Part shown: positions 1-6,760 of the stretch, piece by piece
Numbering within the stretch: the stretch's first letter is position 1
How the letters are laid out: each line of letters opens with the position of its first letter
Position numbers and translations under genes: made by a program
From: Verrucomicrobiota bacterium
GTDB lineage: Bacteria; Verrucomicrobiota; Verrucomicrobiia; Limisphaerales; JAEYXS01
DNA: 6,760 nt
NCBI GenBank assembly: GCA_021156225.1
Contig: JAJNBN010000194.1
Location: 1 to 6,760 of the forward strand
Direction of reading: 5' to 3'
Notes under the pieces: model-generated
Told to the model about the DNA's origin: nothing
Databases searched by the model: none
Seen by the model: the letters and a program-made list of their open reading frames with translations, nothing else

Positions 1-1205
1 CGGTTTAACTGGGGACGCCAGAGATGGATCAGTGCCTTAACGCCCAGCTCCAAAAAGTGGAACGGCTTCGCGATCAAGTCATTCCCTCCGCTCAAGGTAG
101 ATTGCGCCCGGCTTTGGAAATCCGTGAGCCCGGAGACAAATACCACGGGAGTCTTTTTATACGCGGGCATCGCACGGATCTGCTTGCACAGCTCGAATCC
201 ATTCATCCCCGGCATATCGATATCGAGAAAGAAAAGGTCGAACGGCATGCCCGTGAGCATGGCCAAGGCGGACTGCGGATCATCCATGTCGAGGCATTTC
301 AGCCCCACCTTCTCCAGTGCAAAAACTACCGCCCGGCGGGACAAAGGCTCATCATCCACCACCAGCACGCCTTCCACCGGGATCTCTCCCTCTCCGCCCC
401 CTCCCTTGCGCAACAGTTCATCGAGAAAATCGATGGACTGCACCACGGTCCGCTGGCTGGAAGCCGTCAGCAACTCAGGCCGGTCCACCAACTCTTTCAA
501 CAACGCTTCCAAAGCGGAAGCCATCCGCGCAAACCGCGTCATCTCCGCCACCGCGGCCTTCGCGGCCAGACCGCGCACCTGAAAATAAAGCTCGCTCGTC
601 AGGAAAATGACGGTTTCTGGACGGGTGCTGCGCACCTGTTCCTGCAATTTCTGCCTCAGCTTGCTGATGGCTGCCGGAGCTTCCTCCAGAAATGATTTCG
701 CAGAATTGACCTGCTTGTACAGCTCCGCACCTTGCGGAAAAGCGATCACCGGATTCAACGGTGAAATCGGCTCGGGAGAAGGCGGCGTCGGCCGTTCCGC
801 AGGCACACCTGGCTTCCGCAGGATCAGCACTACCGGTTCTGCCTGGCACACTTTCTGGATGATATCCACCAACACCCTCGGCGTGCATTCTGATTTAGTG
901 ACACAACGGGTGGCCCCGGCTGCCCACGCCTCTTTCACCCGGTTGGAAAGGTAAGCATTGGTAAGCACGATGATCGGCATGTTTCGATGCACCTCTTCGG
1001 CTCGCAACCGTTTGATCACCTCGATGCCGTCCAGTTTGGGCAAACCCAGGTCCAGCACCATCACATCCGGTTTGAACTCGCGTGCCAGCCGGACACCTTC
1101 CTCGCCATCCACGGCGATCACCACCTCAAACCCTTCACCGCGCAGCTTGGAGCGGTAGACGGTCGATACCACCTGATCATCTTCCACCATCAGGACTTTT
1201 TTCAT
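1..1205 (-). CDS. Dual-receiver response regulator (REC - HPt-like helical region - REC), 3' end outside window
   Basis: The frame opens with ATG at 1205-1203 and stays open to the left edge, giving 401 residues plus two bases. Receiver 1 (about residues 1-120) has the acidic cluster E8-D9-D10, phospho-acceptor D52, T82 and K104. The proline that usually follows this lysine is serine. A proline-rich linker (about 130-153) leads to a helical region (about 160-267). Receiver 2 (about 278-400) has D284-D285, phospho-acceptor D328 in an LDIDMPG context, S358 and K380-P381, so it looks phosphorylatable. The middle region matches the helix pattern of CheA P1-type HPt domains but contains no histidine; R211 sits where the phosphorylated His would be. 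No DNA-binding or enzymatic output is visible, though a further C-terminal domain could lie beyond the edge. The start is the only ATG that gives a complete beta1 strand (MKKVLMVEDD), and it lies 14 nt after the upstream kinase stop, so co-transcription and probably translational coupling are inferred. The likely role is a cytoplasmic phosphate acceptor or adaptor for the two kinases upstream. Confidence 0.9.
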   Translation of the reverse strand, partial: MKKVLMVEDDQVVSTVYRSKLRGEGFEVVIAVDGEEGVRLAREFKPDVMVLDLGLPKLDGIEVIKRLRAEEVHRNMPIIVLTNAYLSNRVKEAWAAGATRCVTKSECTPRVLVDIIQKVCQAEPVVLILRKPGVPAERPTPPSPEPISPLNPVIAFPQGAELYKQVNSAKSFLEEAPAAISKLRQKLQEQVRSTRPETVIFLTSELYFQVRGLAAKAAVAEMTRFARMASALEALLKELVDRPELLTASSQRTVVQSIDFLDELLRKGGGGEGEIPVEGVLVVDDEPLSRRAVVFALEKVGLKCLDMDDPQSALAMLTGMPFDLFFLDIDMPGMNGFELCKQIRAMPAYKKTPVVFVSGLTDFQSRAQSTLSGGNDLIAKPFHFLELGVKALIHLWRPQLN

Positions 1206-1219
1206 GCAGAATCTTTCAT
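1206..1219 (-). promoter_or_regulatory. 14-nt junction before the dual-receiver gene, weak RBS
   Basis: The gap between the kinase TGA (1222-1220) and the next ATG (1205-1203) contains only GAAAGA as a purine-rich ribosome-binding candidate, about 5 nt before the ATG. Such a weak site directly behind a stop codon is consistent with translational coupling to the upstream kinase (inference). Confidence 0.4.
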
Positions 1220-3661
1220 TCAACTCGCCGGCAGGGCCGCCAAATAATCTTTGAGCGCACCCTGCACTACTTTGAAATTAGTATCCAGTTCGTTAATCAG
1301 CGGTGCGACCCGGTCCAGCGCGCCTTCTGCGGCCAGATGTTCCACCCTTTTGAAGAGCGGCGTCATGGCCAGTATCCCGCAAGTGGCGCTCGCCCCCGCG
1401 CAACTGTGGGCCGTGCGCTGCACCTCATTCGCGCTTCCGCTCGCATGCTGTGCTTTTAGACGCGCCATCTGGTCGCGGGTCTGCTGCAGATAGAGGTCCA
1501 CCAGTTCTTGGGCTGCTTCGCGGTTACCTTCGGAGAAATCATTCAGCCGGTCAAGGTCCAGCAGCTTCGTCGCGGACGCGGGGGGCGTCTCGTTCCGTCG
1601 GACCGTTTCGGGCACCGGGGATTCCTTGGTATTTACCACCGGTCTTTCTTCCCGGATCTGCCGCCCCCAACGCTCGATGGTGGAATACAAAACCTCTGCC
1701 CGAACGGGTTTGGGAATGTAATCATCCATCCCCGCTTCCAGACACTTTTCCCGGTCCCCTTTCATGGCATTTGCCGTCATGGCGATGATGACATGCCGTC
1801 CAGAATTCAAGAAACGGCCCGCCTCGGTTTCTAGACATCTCACCTGCCGGCTTGCCTCCAGTCCATCCATCTCCGGCATCTGCACATCCATGAAAACCAG
1901 GTCATACGGCTTGTTGGCGAGTGCCTGCAGGACTTCCAGACCGTTGTTCGCCACATCCGCCCGGTAGCCCACCTGTTCCAGTAACCGCAACGCCACTTTC
2001 TGGTTGATGGAGTTATCATCGGCCACCAGCACATGCAGCGGCAGGCGTGTCGCCAGCGGTAATTGCGATTCCGGCGTGGGCTCAACTTCTGCCGCAGCCG
2101 TCTGGGAGTCATTCAATATCTTCAAGAGCGCTTGCTGAAATTGCGCGGGCTTTACCGGCTTGCTCAGGCACAAGTTGAAAAGATTTCGGTCCGCCACCGG
2201 CATGTCGGAGCGCAAACCCAGCGAAGTCATCAACAGCCGCGGAGTGGAGATCTTGAGCCGCTGCAATTCTTGGGCGAGCATGATGCCATCCATGTGCGGC
2301 ATTTGGAAATCCAAGATCAGCGCATCATAGGCTGCCCCTTTCGCGAGTCGCTGCAACGCTTCTTCGCCCCCCGCCACCGCCTCCACCTTCATACCCCACT
2401 TCTGCCCGGCCAGTTCCACCACGCGGCGGTTGGTCAGGTTGTCATCCACTACCAGAATGGAACGTCCTTTCAAATCTCCCACGGCGGCAGGCGTTGGCTC
2501 CGGTTCCAGCTCAGCCTCGTGTGCCGGTATCACGCAGTGAAAAACTGATCCGCGGCCCGCTTCACTCTCCACCCACATGCTTCCGCCCATCAACTTGACC
2601 AGTTGCTGCGAGATGGCCAGGCCCAGTCCGGTGCCACCGTATTGCCGCGTCGTAGACGCATCCACCTGACTGAAAGACTTGAACAACCGGTGTAATTTAT
2701 CTTCCGGAATGCCGATGCCGGTATCGCGCACCCGCACATGCAGACCGGGAGTTCCATCCTCGCAACAGCGCGCCCCCAATTCCACCACCACTTCACCCTG
2801 ACGCGTGAACTTGATGGCGTTGCTGATTAGGTTCGCCAGAATCTGGCGAAAGCGCGTGACATCACCCAAGATGGCGGTCGGAGCGTTCAATTCCATCAAA
2901 CAGGCGACTTCCAACCCCTTGCTAAAAGCGTTGGTAGAAAACAGGTCCAATGTGTCATCAACCGCCTGGCGCACATCATACGGATGGTTTTCAAGTTCCA
3001 GATGACCGGACTCGATCTTGGAGAAATCCAGGATGTCATTGATGATGGTCAGCAGGGTATCGCCACTGGTCCGGATCGTTTCCACCAGTTCCTCCTGCTC
3101 GCCGTTCAGTGGCGTCTCGAGCAGCAGACCCGTCATCGCGATCACGCCGTTCATGGGCGTGCGGATTTCATGGCTCATGTTCGCCAAAAACTCGGACTTC
3201 GCCCGCACCGCCTCCTCGGCGGCACGCCGGGATTCATCCAGCGCTTTGATCGTCTGGTTCAACTCATCCTGCAGATGCTTGGCCCGCAAAGTTGCTTTGA
3301 CCCGGGCCCGCAGTTCCGCGATCTCAAATGGCTTGGTGATGTAGTCTGAAGCCCCCAGGCTGAAGCCCTTGACCTTGTCTTCCAGACTGTTCCACGCCGT
3401 GAGCACGATGACCGGGATGGAAGTGGTGGCCGGATCGCTCTTGAGCTGTTGTAGCACCACAAAACCGTCCTCATCCGGCAGGCCCAAGTCCAGCAGGATC
3501 AGTTCCGCCCGCTTCGTCACGGTGGGGTGCAGACCGTCGGCGGCGGTCATCACCTGAAAGACGGACAACTTCTCGCCCCGCAGGGCGTCCATTATCGTCT
3601 CGCCGACGAACCGGTCATCATCGATCACCAGCACATTATACTTTTGTTCACTTTGCGTCAT
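1220..3661 (-). CDS. Hybrid histidine kinase without sensor domain: REC-HisKA-HATPase-REC-REC-HPt
   Basis: This 813-residue cytoplasmic protein has no signal peptide or membrane segment. Receiver 1 (about 8-125) has D14-D15-D16, phospho-acceptor D58, T88 and K110-P111. A helical, probably coiled-coil linker (about 126-155) joins it to the HisKA dimerisation helix with H164 in a [11 protein letters not shown]-box. The ATP-binding domain (about 262-378) has N277/N281 in the N-box, D313-TGIGIP as G1, and GGTGLGL at 342-348 as G2. Receiver 2 (about 400-515) has D406-D407, D451, T479 and K501-P502. Receiver 3 (about 541-666) has D548-D549, D592, T629 and K651-P652. A C-terminal HPt domain (about 700-810) has H752 in an AHSCAGAS motif, where alanine replaces the usual lysine. 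All catalytic residues of the kinase and the three receivers are present. By family knowledge it should autophosphorylate H164 and relay His-Asp-His. Because the only N-terminal input is a receiver, its activity is probably controlled by phosphorylation from a partner, plausibly the PAS kinase encoded just upstream (inference). The ATG at 3661 is preceded by a well-placed Shine-Dalgarno. Confidence 0.95.
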   Translation of the reverse strand: MTQSEQKYNVLVIDDDRFVGETIMDALRGEKLSVFQVMTAADGLHPTVTKRAELILLDLGLPDEDGFVVLQQLKSDPATTSIPVIVLTAWNSLEDKVKGFSLGASDYITKPFEIAELRARVKATLRAKHLQDELNQTIKALDESRRAAEEAVRAKSEFLANMSHEIRTPMNGVIAMTGLLLETPLNGEQEELVETIRTSGDTLLTIINDILDFSKIESGHLELENHPYDVRQAVDDTLDLFSTNAFSKGLEVACLMELNAPTAILGDVTRFRQILANLISNAIKFTRQGEVVVELGARCCEDGTPGLHVRVRDTGIGIPEDKLHRLFKSFSQVDASTTRQYGGTGLGLAISQQLVKLMGGSMWVESEAGRGSVFHCVIPAHEAELEPEPTPAAVGDLKGRSILVVDDNLTNRRVVELAGQKWGMKVEAVAGGEEALQRLAKGAAYDALILDFQMPHMDGIMLAQELQRLKISTPRLLMTSLGLRSDMPVADRNLFNLCLSKPVKPAQFQQALLKILNDSQTAAAEVEPTPESQLPLATRLPLHVLVADDNSINQKVALRLLEQVGYRADVANNGLEVLQALANKPYDLVFMDVQMPEMDGLEASRQVRCLETEAGRFLNSGRHVIIAMTANAMKGDREKCLEAGMDDYIPKPVRAEVLYSTIERWGRQIREERPVVNTKESPVPETVRRNETPPASATKLLDLDRLNDFSEGNREAAQELVDLYLQQTRDQMARLKAQHASGSANEVQRTAHSCAGASATCGILAMTPLFKRVEHLAAEGALDRVAPLINELDTNFKVVQGALKDYLAALPAS
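2525..3202 (-). repeat. Kinase core (HisKA-HATPase), copy 2 of a diverged paralogous pair
   Basis: This is the counterpart of 4998-5672. Both copies keep the same spacing from H-box to G2 box and then run into a receiver pair and an HPt, so the homologous block probably extends over the whole HisKA-to-HPt part of both genes. The N-terminal input modules are unrelated (three PAS versus one receiver). Confidence 0.7.
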
Positions 3662-3701
3662 CCATCATTCCTTGTCATTACGACTTGGTTCACTCTCGCT
3701 C
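3662..3701 (-). other. 40-nt spacer between the two kinase genes
   Basis: This short untranslated gap separates the TGA of the PAS kinase from the ATG of the second kinase. It carries the Shine-Dalgarno but no hairpin followed by a T-run and no convincing promoter boxes. Read-through transcription of the two genes is therefore the simplest reading. Confidence 0.6.
3669..3673 (-). promoter_or_regulatory. Ribosome binding site of the REC-HisKA-REC-REC-HPt kinase
   Basis: On the minus strand AAGGA ends 7 nt before the ATG at 3661, a standard Shine-Dalgarno position. Two nearby ATGs (at 3668 and 3665) are out of frame with the kinase, so this motif together with the intact REC beta1 strand fixes the start at 3661. 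Confidence 0.7.
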
Positions 3702-6700
3702 TCACCGCTCTTTTTCCATTTGCAATACCTGCGTCACCGATTCCAATTCCACCAACAAAGCGCCCACTTGAGCTTCCGGCTGTTTCAACTCGCCCGCTTT
3801 GGCTTCTTTTTCCAGTTGCGCCGCCAGCCGGGCAAGCCGCTGCACGCCCAGATTGCTCGCACTGCCTTTCAAACTATGCGCTGCATGCTGGACCGCTTTT
3901 AGATCGCCTGCCTGCCAGCCATGCTGGATACGATGCAATCGTTCCGGCGCATCGATCAGGAACAAGTCCACGAGTTCTGCTAGAGGATCAGGCTGCCCCG
4001 GTTCACGTAGCGCCCGCAATCCGTTGATGACCGTATAATCGAGCCTGTCTTCCACGGACGTTTCCGCCTCGGGTGCCGCCGTAGTCGCCGTTCCATTGGC
4101 CGGAGCCATCCGTTCTAACACGGCGGCCAGTTCCTCGATCTGCACCGGTTTAGAGACATAATCATCCATGCCCGCTGCCAAACAGTCCGCCCGGTCGCCG
4201 TCCAAGGCATTGGCCGTCATGGCCACAATCCGTACCGGGGGAATTGATTTAAAGGCTTGCGGCTGTTCCCGTTCGATCCGCCGAATCTCCCGCGATGCCG
4301 AGTAACCATCCATTTCCGGCATCTGGCAATCCATCAAGACCACCTCGTAAGGAACCTGTCGCAAGGCGGTCAATACCTCCAGGCCATTGGCCACTGTCTC
4401 CGCCTCGTAACCGAGCTTGCGCAACTGCAGAAGGGCGACCTTCTGATTCACCATGTTGTCTTCCGCGAGCAAAATCTTAGTGCTCTTACGGGCGGTACTG
4501 CCGCTTTGGGTAAATGCAGTCGCCTTGTGCCGTTCCTGCGAGACATCCGCATCCTCATAACCGGCCATCACCCGCGCGATGGTGTCGAAAAGCCGCGATT
4601 GTTTAACCGGCTTCACGAAACAGGAGGCGATTCCCGCCGCATGCAAGGCTTTGGCCTCCAAACGGTGCCCTAAGGAGGTCAACATCAGCATCTTGGGAGC
4701 CTTCTGGCCAAAGCGTTTGACCACGGCGCGGGCGAGCGTGAGCCCATCCATCTCCGGCATCTGCATGTCCAATAGGATCAGTTCGATCGGCTGCCCAGCC
4801 TTGGTCTGATCCTCCAATATGCGTAAGGCCTCGGCTCCCCCCATGGCGCTCTGGCTGTTCATCCGCCAAGCTTTGGTTTGGTGCTCAAAAATCTGCCGGT
4901 TGGTGGCGTTGTCATCCACGATCAACACGTTCAATCCGCTCAAATCCGCCCGTTCCGTCAAGGGGCGCCAAGCCCGCTCCGGTTGCTTGTCCAAGGGCAG
5001 TTCAAACCAGAAGGTGGAGCCCTGACCCGGTGCGCTCTCCACCTGGATCAGACCGCCCATCAGATTCACCAGTTGCTTGGAGATGGCCAGCCCCAACCCC
5101 GTGCCGCCGTACTTGCGCGTCGTGGAACCATCCGCTTGCGTGAACGCCTGGAACATCTCGGCCTGCACTTCTTTCGGAATGCCGATGCCGGTATCCTTGA
5201 CCTCGAAACGCAACCGCACCTGCGGGTCCGTCTCGCTCACTTTCATCACCCGGACGACCACCTCGCCGTGCTCCGTGAACTTCACCGCGTTGCCCACCAA
5301 ATTGATGAGGATTTGCCGCAGCCGACCGGGATCGCCGCGCAAGTAGGTGGGGATTTCTTCCGGCACGTGAGAGATCATCTCCAGCCCCTGATCTTGCGCC
5401 TTCTGGGCCAGCAGCTCCACCGTGCTCTCCACCACTTCACGCAAATCCAGGTCGATCTGCTCCAGGATCAGCTTGCCCGCCTCGATCTTGGAGAAGTCGA
5501 GGATGTCATTGATGATCGTCAGCAACGCATCCGCACTGGAACGGATGGTTTCGGTGAAATCGCGCTGTTCGGAACTCAGTTTGGTATCCAGCAGGAGTCC
5601 CGTCATGCCGATGATGCCATTCATCGGCGTCCGGATCTCGTGACTCATGGTGGCCAGGAACTCCGATTTCAACCGCGCCGTCTCCAGCGCGGAATCACGT
5701 GCCACCGCCAGTTCCTTCTCCGTTTTCTTGAGCGTGGTGATGTCGCGCGAAATGCCGATAATGCCCGTCACCTGCCCATGGCGGTTCTTCAACGGCACCT
5801 TGGTCACCGAGGCCCATATCTCATCCCCACTCACGGACACCTGCCGCTCCGCCTTGTTGATCATCGGCTCACCCGTCAGGATGATGCGTTGCTCGTCTTC
5901 AAAGAATTGCTGAGCCAACTCTTGGGGATGGAAATCAAAATCCGTCTTACCGACCACCGCCGCCGGATCTTTCAACCCCAACCGTTGCGCCATGGCCAGA
6001 CTGCACCGCAAGAAACGGCAGCTCGTATCTTTGAAATAAACGCGGTCCGGTACGTTATCCAGCAAAGACCGCAACAGATCGCGCTCGAACGCCAAGTCTT
6101 CCTCGATGCGCCGCTTCTCCGTGACATCCCAGAAGATGCCCTGCACACCGCTGACCTTGCCTTGCGCATCATAGAGCGGCGTTTTGACCACCTGCATGTA
6201 CGCCTTCTGATGATCCGGCGTCAGGTAATCTTCCACCGTCTCAAACGTGCCGCCCTTCTCCATGATCCGGCGGTCATCCTCCTGATACTTGCGGGCCAGC
6301 TCAGGCGGGAAGAAATCGAAATCCGTCTTCCCCAGCACGTCTTCCTGCGCCTGTTCCAGAATGCGGCAGAAGCGCTGGTTGGCGAACGTGAAACGTTCCT
6401 TGAGGTCTTTGCGGAAAATGTTCTGCGGCAGGCTTTCCACCAGCGAATGGTAGAGAATCTCCGAGTTCTTCAGCTTCTCTTCCGTCAGCTTGCGCCGGGT
6501 GATGTCCGTCACCGTACCTTCGTAATACTCCAGTTCGCCATTGGCCTTGCGCACCGCCCGCGCGTTCTCCGAGATCCAGATGATACTGCGATCCTTGCGG
6601 TAGATCTGGGCCTCAAAGTTGGAGATGACGTCGTTATCTCGCATCAACCGCACGAACTCATCGCGCCGGTTTGGATCCACGTAGATCTGATGAGAGATGT

Positions 6701-6760
6701 CATTGACGGAGTTGATCAGCTCCTCAGGCTTCTGGTAGCCGTAAATATCCGCCAGCCGTT
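3702..6760 (-). CDS. PAS-containing hybrid sensor histidine kinase/phosphorelay protein, 5' end outside window
   Basis: The frame is open from the right edge (first full codon at 6758) to TGA at 3704-3702, giving 1018 visible residues, numbered here from the edge. A GTG at 6680 could be called as a start but is an internal valine: the 26 codons before it (RLADIYGYQKPEEL...) are the conserved front of the first PAS domain. Domain order: PAS1 (1 to about 90, incomplete), PAS2 (about 98-216), PAS3 (about 228-344), HisKA with H373 in [10 protein letters not shown], and HATPase with N486/N490, D522-TGIGIP and GGTGLGL at 551-557. Then come receiver 1 (about 610-730; D615-D616, D664, T694, K716-P717), receiver 2 (about 760-885; E766-D767, D810, T848, K870-P871), and an HPt (about 905-1010) with H961 in a canonical HSLKGSASNLG motif. 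Every phosphorelay residue is intact. The ligand cannot be read from the PAS sequences. No membrane segment is visible, but one could precede the window. It heads the visible gene cluster, so it is the likely signal entry point for the two genes downstream. Confidence 0.95.
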   Translation of the reverse strand, partial: RLADIYGYQKPEELINSVNDISHQIYVDPNRRDEFVRLMRDNDVISNFEAQIYRKDRSIIWISENARAVRKANGELEYYEGTVTDITRRKLTEEKLKNSEILYHSLVESLPQNIFRKDLKERFTFANQRFCRILEQAQEDVLGKTDFDFFPPELARKYQEDDRRIMEKGGTFETVEDYLTPDHQKAYMQVVKTPLYDAQGKVSGVQGIFWDVTEKRRIEEDLAFERDLLRSLLDNVPDRVYFKDTSCRFLRCSLAMAQRLGLKDPAAVVGKTDFDFHPQELAQQFFEDEQRIILTGEPMINKAERQVSVSGDEIWASVTKVPLKNRHGQVTGIIGISRDITTLKKTEKELAVARDSALETARLKSEFLATMSHEIRTPMNGIIGMTGLLLDTKLSSEQRDFTETIRSSADALLTIINDILDFSKIEAGKLILEQIDLDLREVVESTVELLAQKAQDQGLEMISHVPEEIPTYLRGDPGRLRQILINLVGNAVKFTEHGEVVVRVMKVSETDPQVRLRFEVKDTGIGIPKEVQAEMFQAFTQADGSTTRKYGGTGLGLAISKQLVNLMGGLIQVESAPGQGSTFWFELPLDKQPERAWRPLTERADLSGLNVLIVDDNATNRQIFEHQTKAWRMNSQSAMGGAEALRILEDQTKAGQPIELILLDMQMPEMDGLTLARAVVKRFGQKAPKMLMLTSLGHRLEAKALHAAGIASCFVKPVKQSRLFDTIARVMAGYEDADVSQERHKATAFTQSGSTARKSTKILLAEDNMVNQKVALLQLRKLGYEAETVANGLEVLTALRQVPYEVVLMDCQMPEMDGYSASREIRRIEREQPQAFKSIPPVRIVAMTANALDGDRADCLAAGMDDYVSKPVQIEELAAVLERMAPANGTATTAAPEAETSVEDRLDYTVINGLRALREPGQPDPLAELVDLFLIDAPERLHRIQHGWQAGDLKAVQHAAHSLKGSASNLGVQRLARLAAQLEKEAKAGELKQPEAQVGALLVELESVTQVLQMEKER
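4998..5672 (-). repeat. Kinase core (HisKA-HATPase), copy 1 of a diverged paralogous pair
   Basis: This segment of the PAS kinase is paralogous to 2525-3202 in the neighbouring kinase. The H-box region and the stretch [15 protein letters not shown] are identical in both proteins. At DNA level short exact blocks persist, for example 21 identical bases at 5175-5195 and 2705-2725. This indicates shared ancestry of the two kinase modules, or strong conservation, and not a mobile repeat. Confidence 0.7.
5733..6467 (-). repeat. Tandem PAS2-PAS3 duplication within the sensor kinase
   Basis: Two adjacent PAS domains (6467-6111 and 6077-5733) share the same architecture and an identical GKTDFDF motif (codons at 6332-6312 and 5951-5931). 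In each the motif is followed by a P-x-E-L-A helix and an acidic segment ending in a conserved R-I pair. Both resemble the PAS_4-like fold found in multi-PAS sensor kinases. The first PAS, at the window edge, is of a different subtype (the IYGY-x-x-PEEL and RKDRSIIWISENARAV type). Confidence 0.65.

Noticed and set aside
24..695. Long plus-strand open frame (223 codons) at the left end
   Set aside because: It lies antisense to the dual-receiver gene, whose minus-strand frame has clear receiver motifs. The plus-strand product is rich in His, Gln and Arg with no recognisable fold, as expected from reading a GC-rich gene backwards.
475..888. Minus-strand 137-codon frame inside the third gene
   Set aside because: It is out of frame with the REC-linker-REC reading, which is continuous from 1205 to the window edge. 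Its product shows no domain pattern.
2063..2548. Plus-strand 161-codon frame
   Set aside because: Antisense to receiver 2 of the second kinase. Low-complexity His/Arg/Gln-rich product and no ribosome-binding site worth noting.
3662..3701. Possible terminator or internal promoter between the kinases
   Set aside because: No stem-loop with a following T-run and no paired -35/-10 boxes could be seen in the 40 nt.
3527..4027. Plus-strand 166-codon frame with a hydrophobic, proline-rich stretch crossing the kinase-kinase spacer
   Set aside because: It overlaps both kinase genes in antisense. The hydrophobic stretch arises from the reverse complement of the charged C-terminal codons and the spacer, so a membrane protein is not supported.
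2705..5195. Exact 21-base match as a sign of an insertion element or attachment site
   Set aside because: The match encodes the same conserved ATP-lid residues (around DTGIGIP) in both kinases, so shared protein ancestry explains it.
6678..6680. GTG as start codon of the PAS kinase
   Set aside because: The reading frame continues upstream to the window edge with typical PAS sequence (IYGYQKPEEL), so this codon is an internal valine and the true start is outside the window.

Overview
The window is almost completely coding on the minus strand. It holds three consecutive two-component signalling genes, read right to left. The 5' end of the first gene (right edge) and the 3' end of the last gene (left edge) lie outside the window. 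The source looks like a moderately GC-rich bacterium with a rich supply of hybrid histidine kinases. A Verrucomicrobiota or Planctomycetota type genome, or a similar environmental lineage, would fit, but that is only an impression and nothing here proves taxonomy.

Layout in transcription order: (1) 6760 to 3702, a hybrid sensor kinase of at least 1018 residues, PAS-PAS-PAS-HisKA-HATPase-REC-REC-HPt, open at its N-terminus. (2) After 40 nt with a good Shine-Dalgarno, 3661 to 1220, an 813-residue kinase, REC-HisKA-HATPase-REC-REC-HPt, with a receiver in the place of a sensor. (3) After only 14 nt, 1205 to 1, a response-regulator-like protein, REC-helical HPt-like region-REC, of which 401 residues are visible.

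Together the visible parts carry seven receiver domains, two kinase cores and two histidine-bearing HPt domains. They also carry one helical segment that resembles an HPt domain but has no histidine. No DNA-binding, cyclase, phosphodiesterase or other classical output domain is visible. The likely logic (inference) is a multistep phosphorelay. The PAS kinase senses something, passes phosphate through its receivers and HPt, and feeds the N-terminal receiver of the second kinase and/or the receivers of the third protein. The real output may be encoded past the left edge or elsewhere.

The least ordinary points are the third protein's His-less HPt-like middle domain and the second kinase's sensor-less design, whose HPt motif lacks the usual lysine. 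No RNA gene, mobile element, CRISPR array, terminator or promoter was found. The operon promoter must lie to the right of the window.
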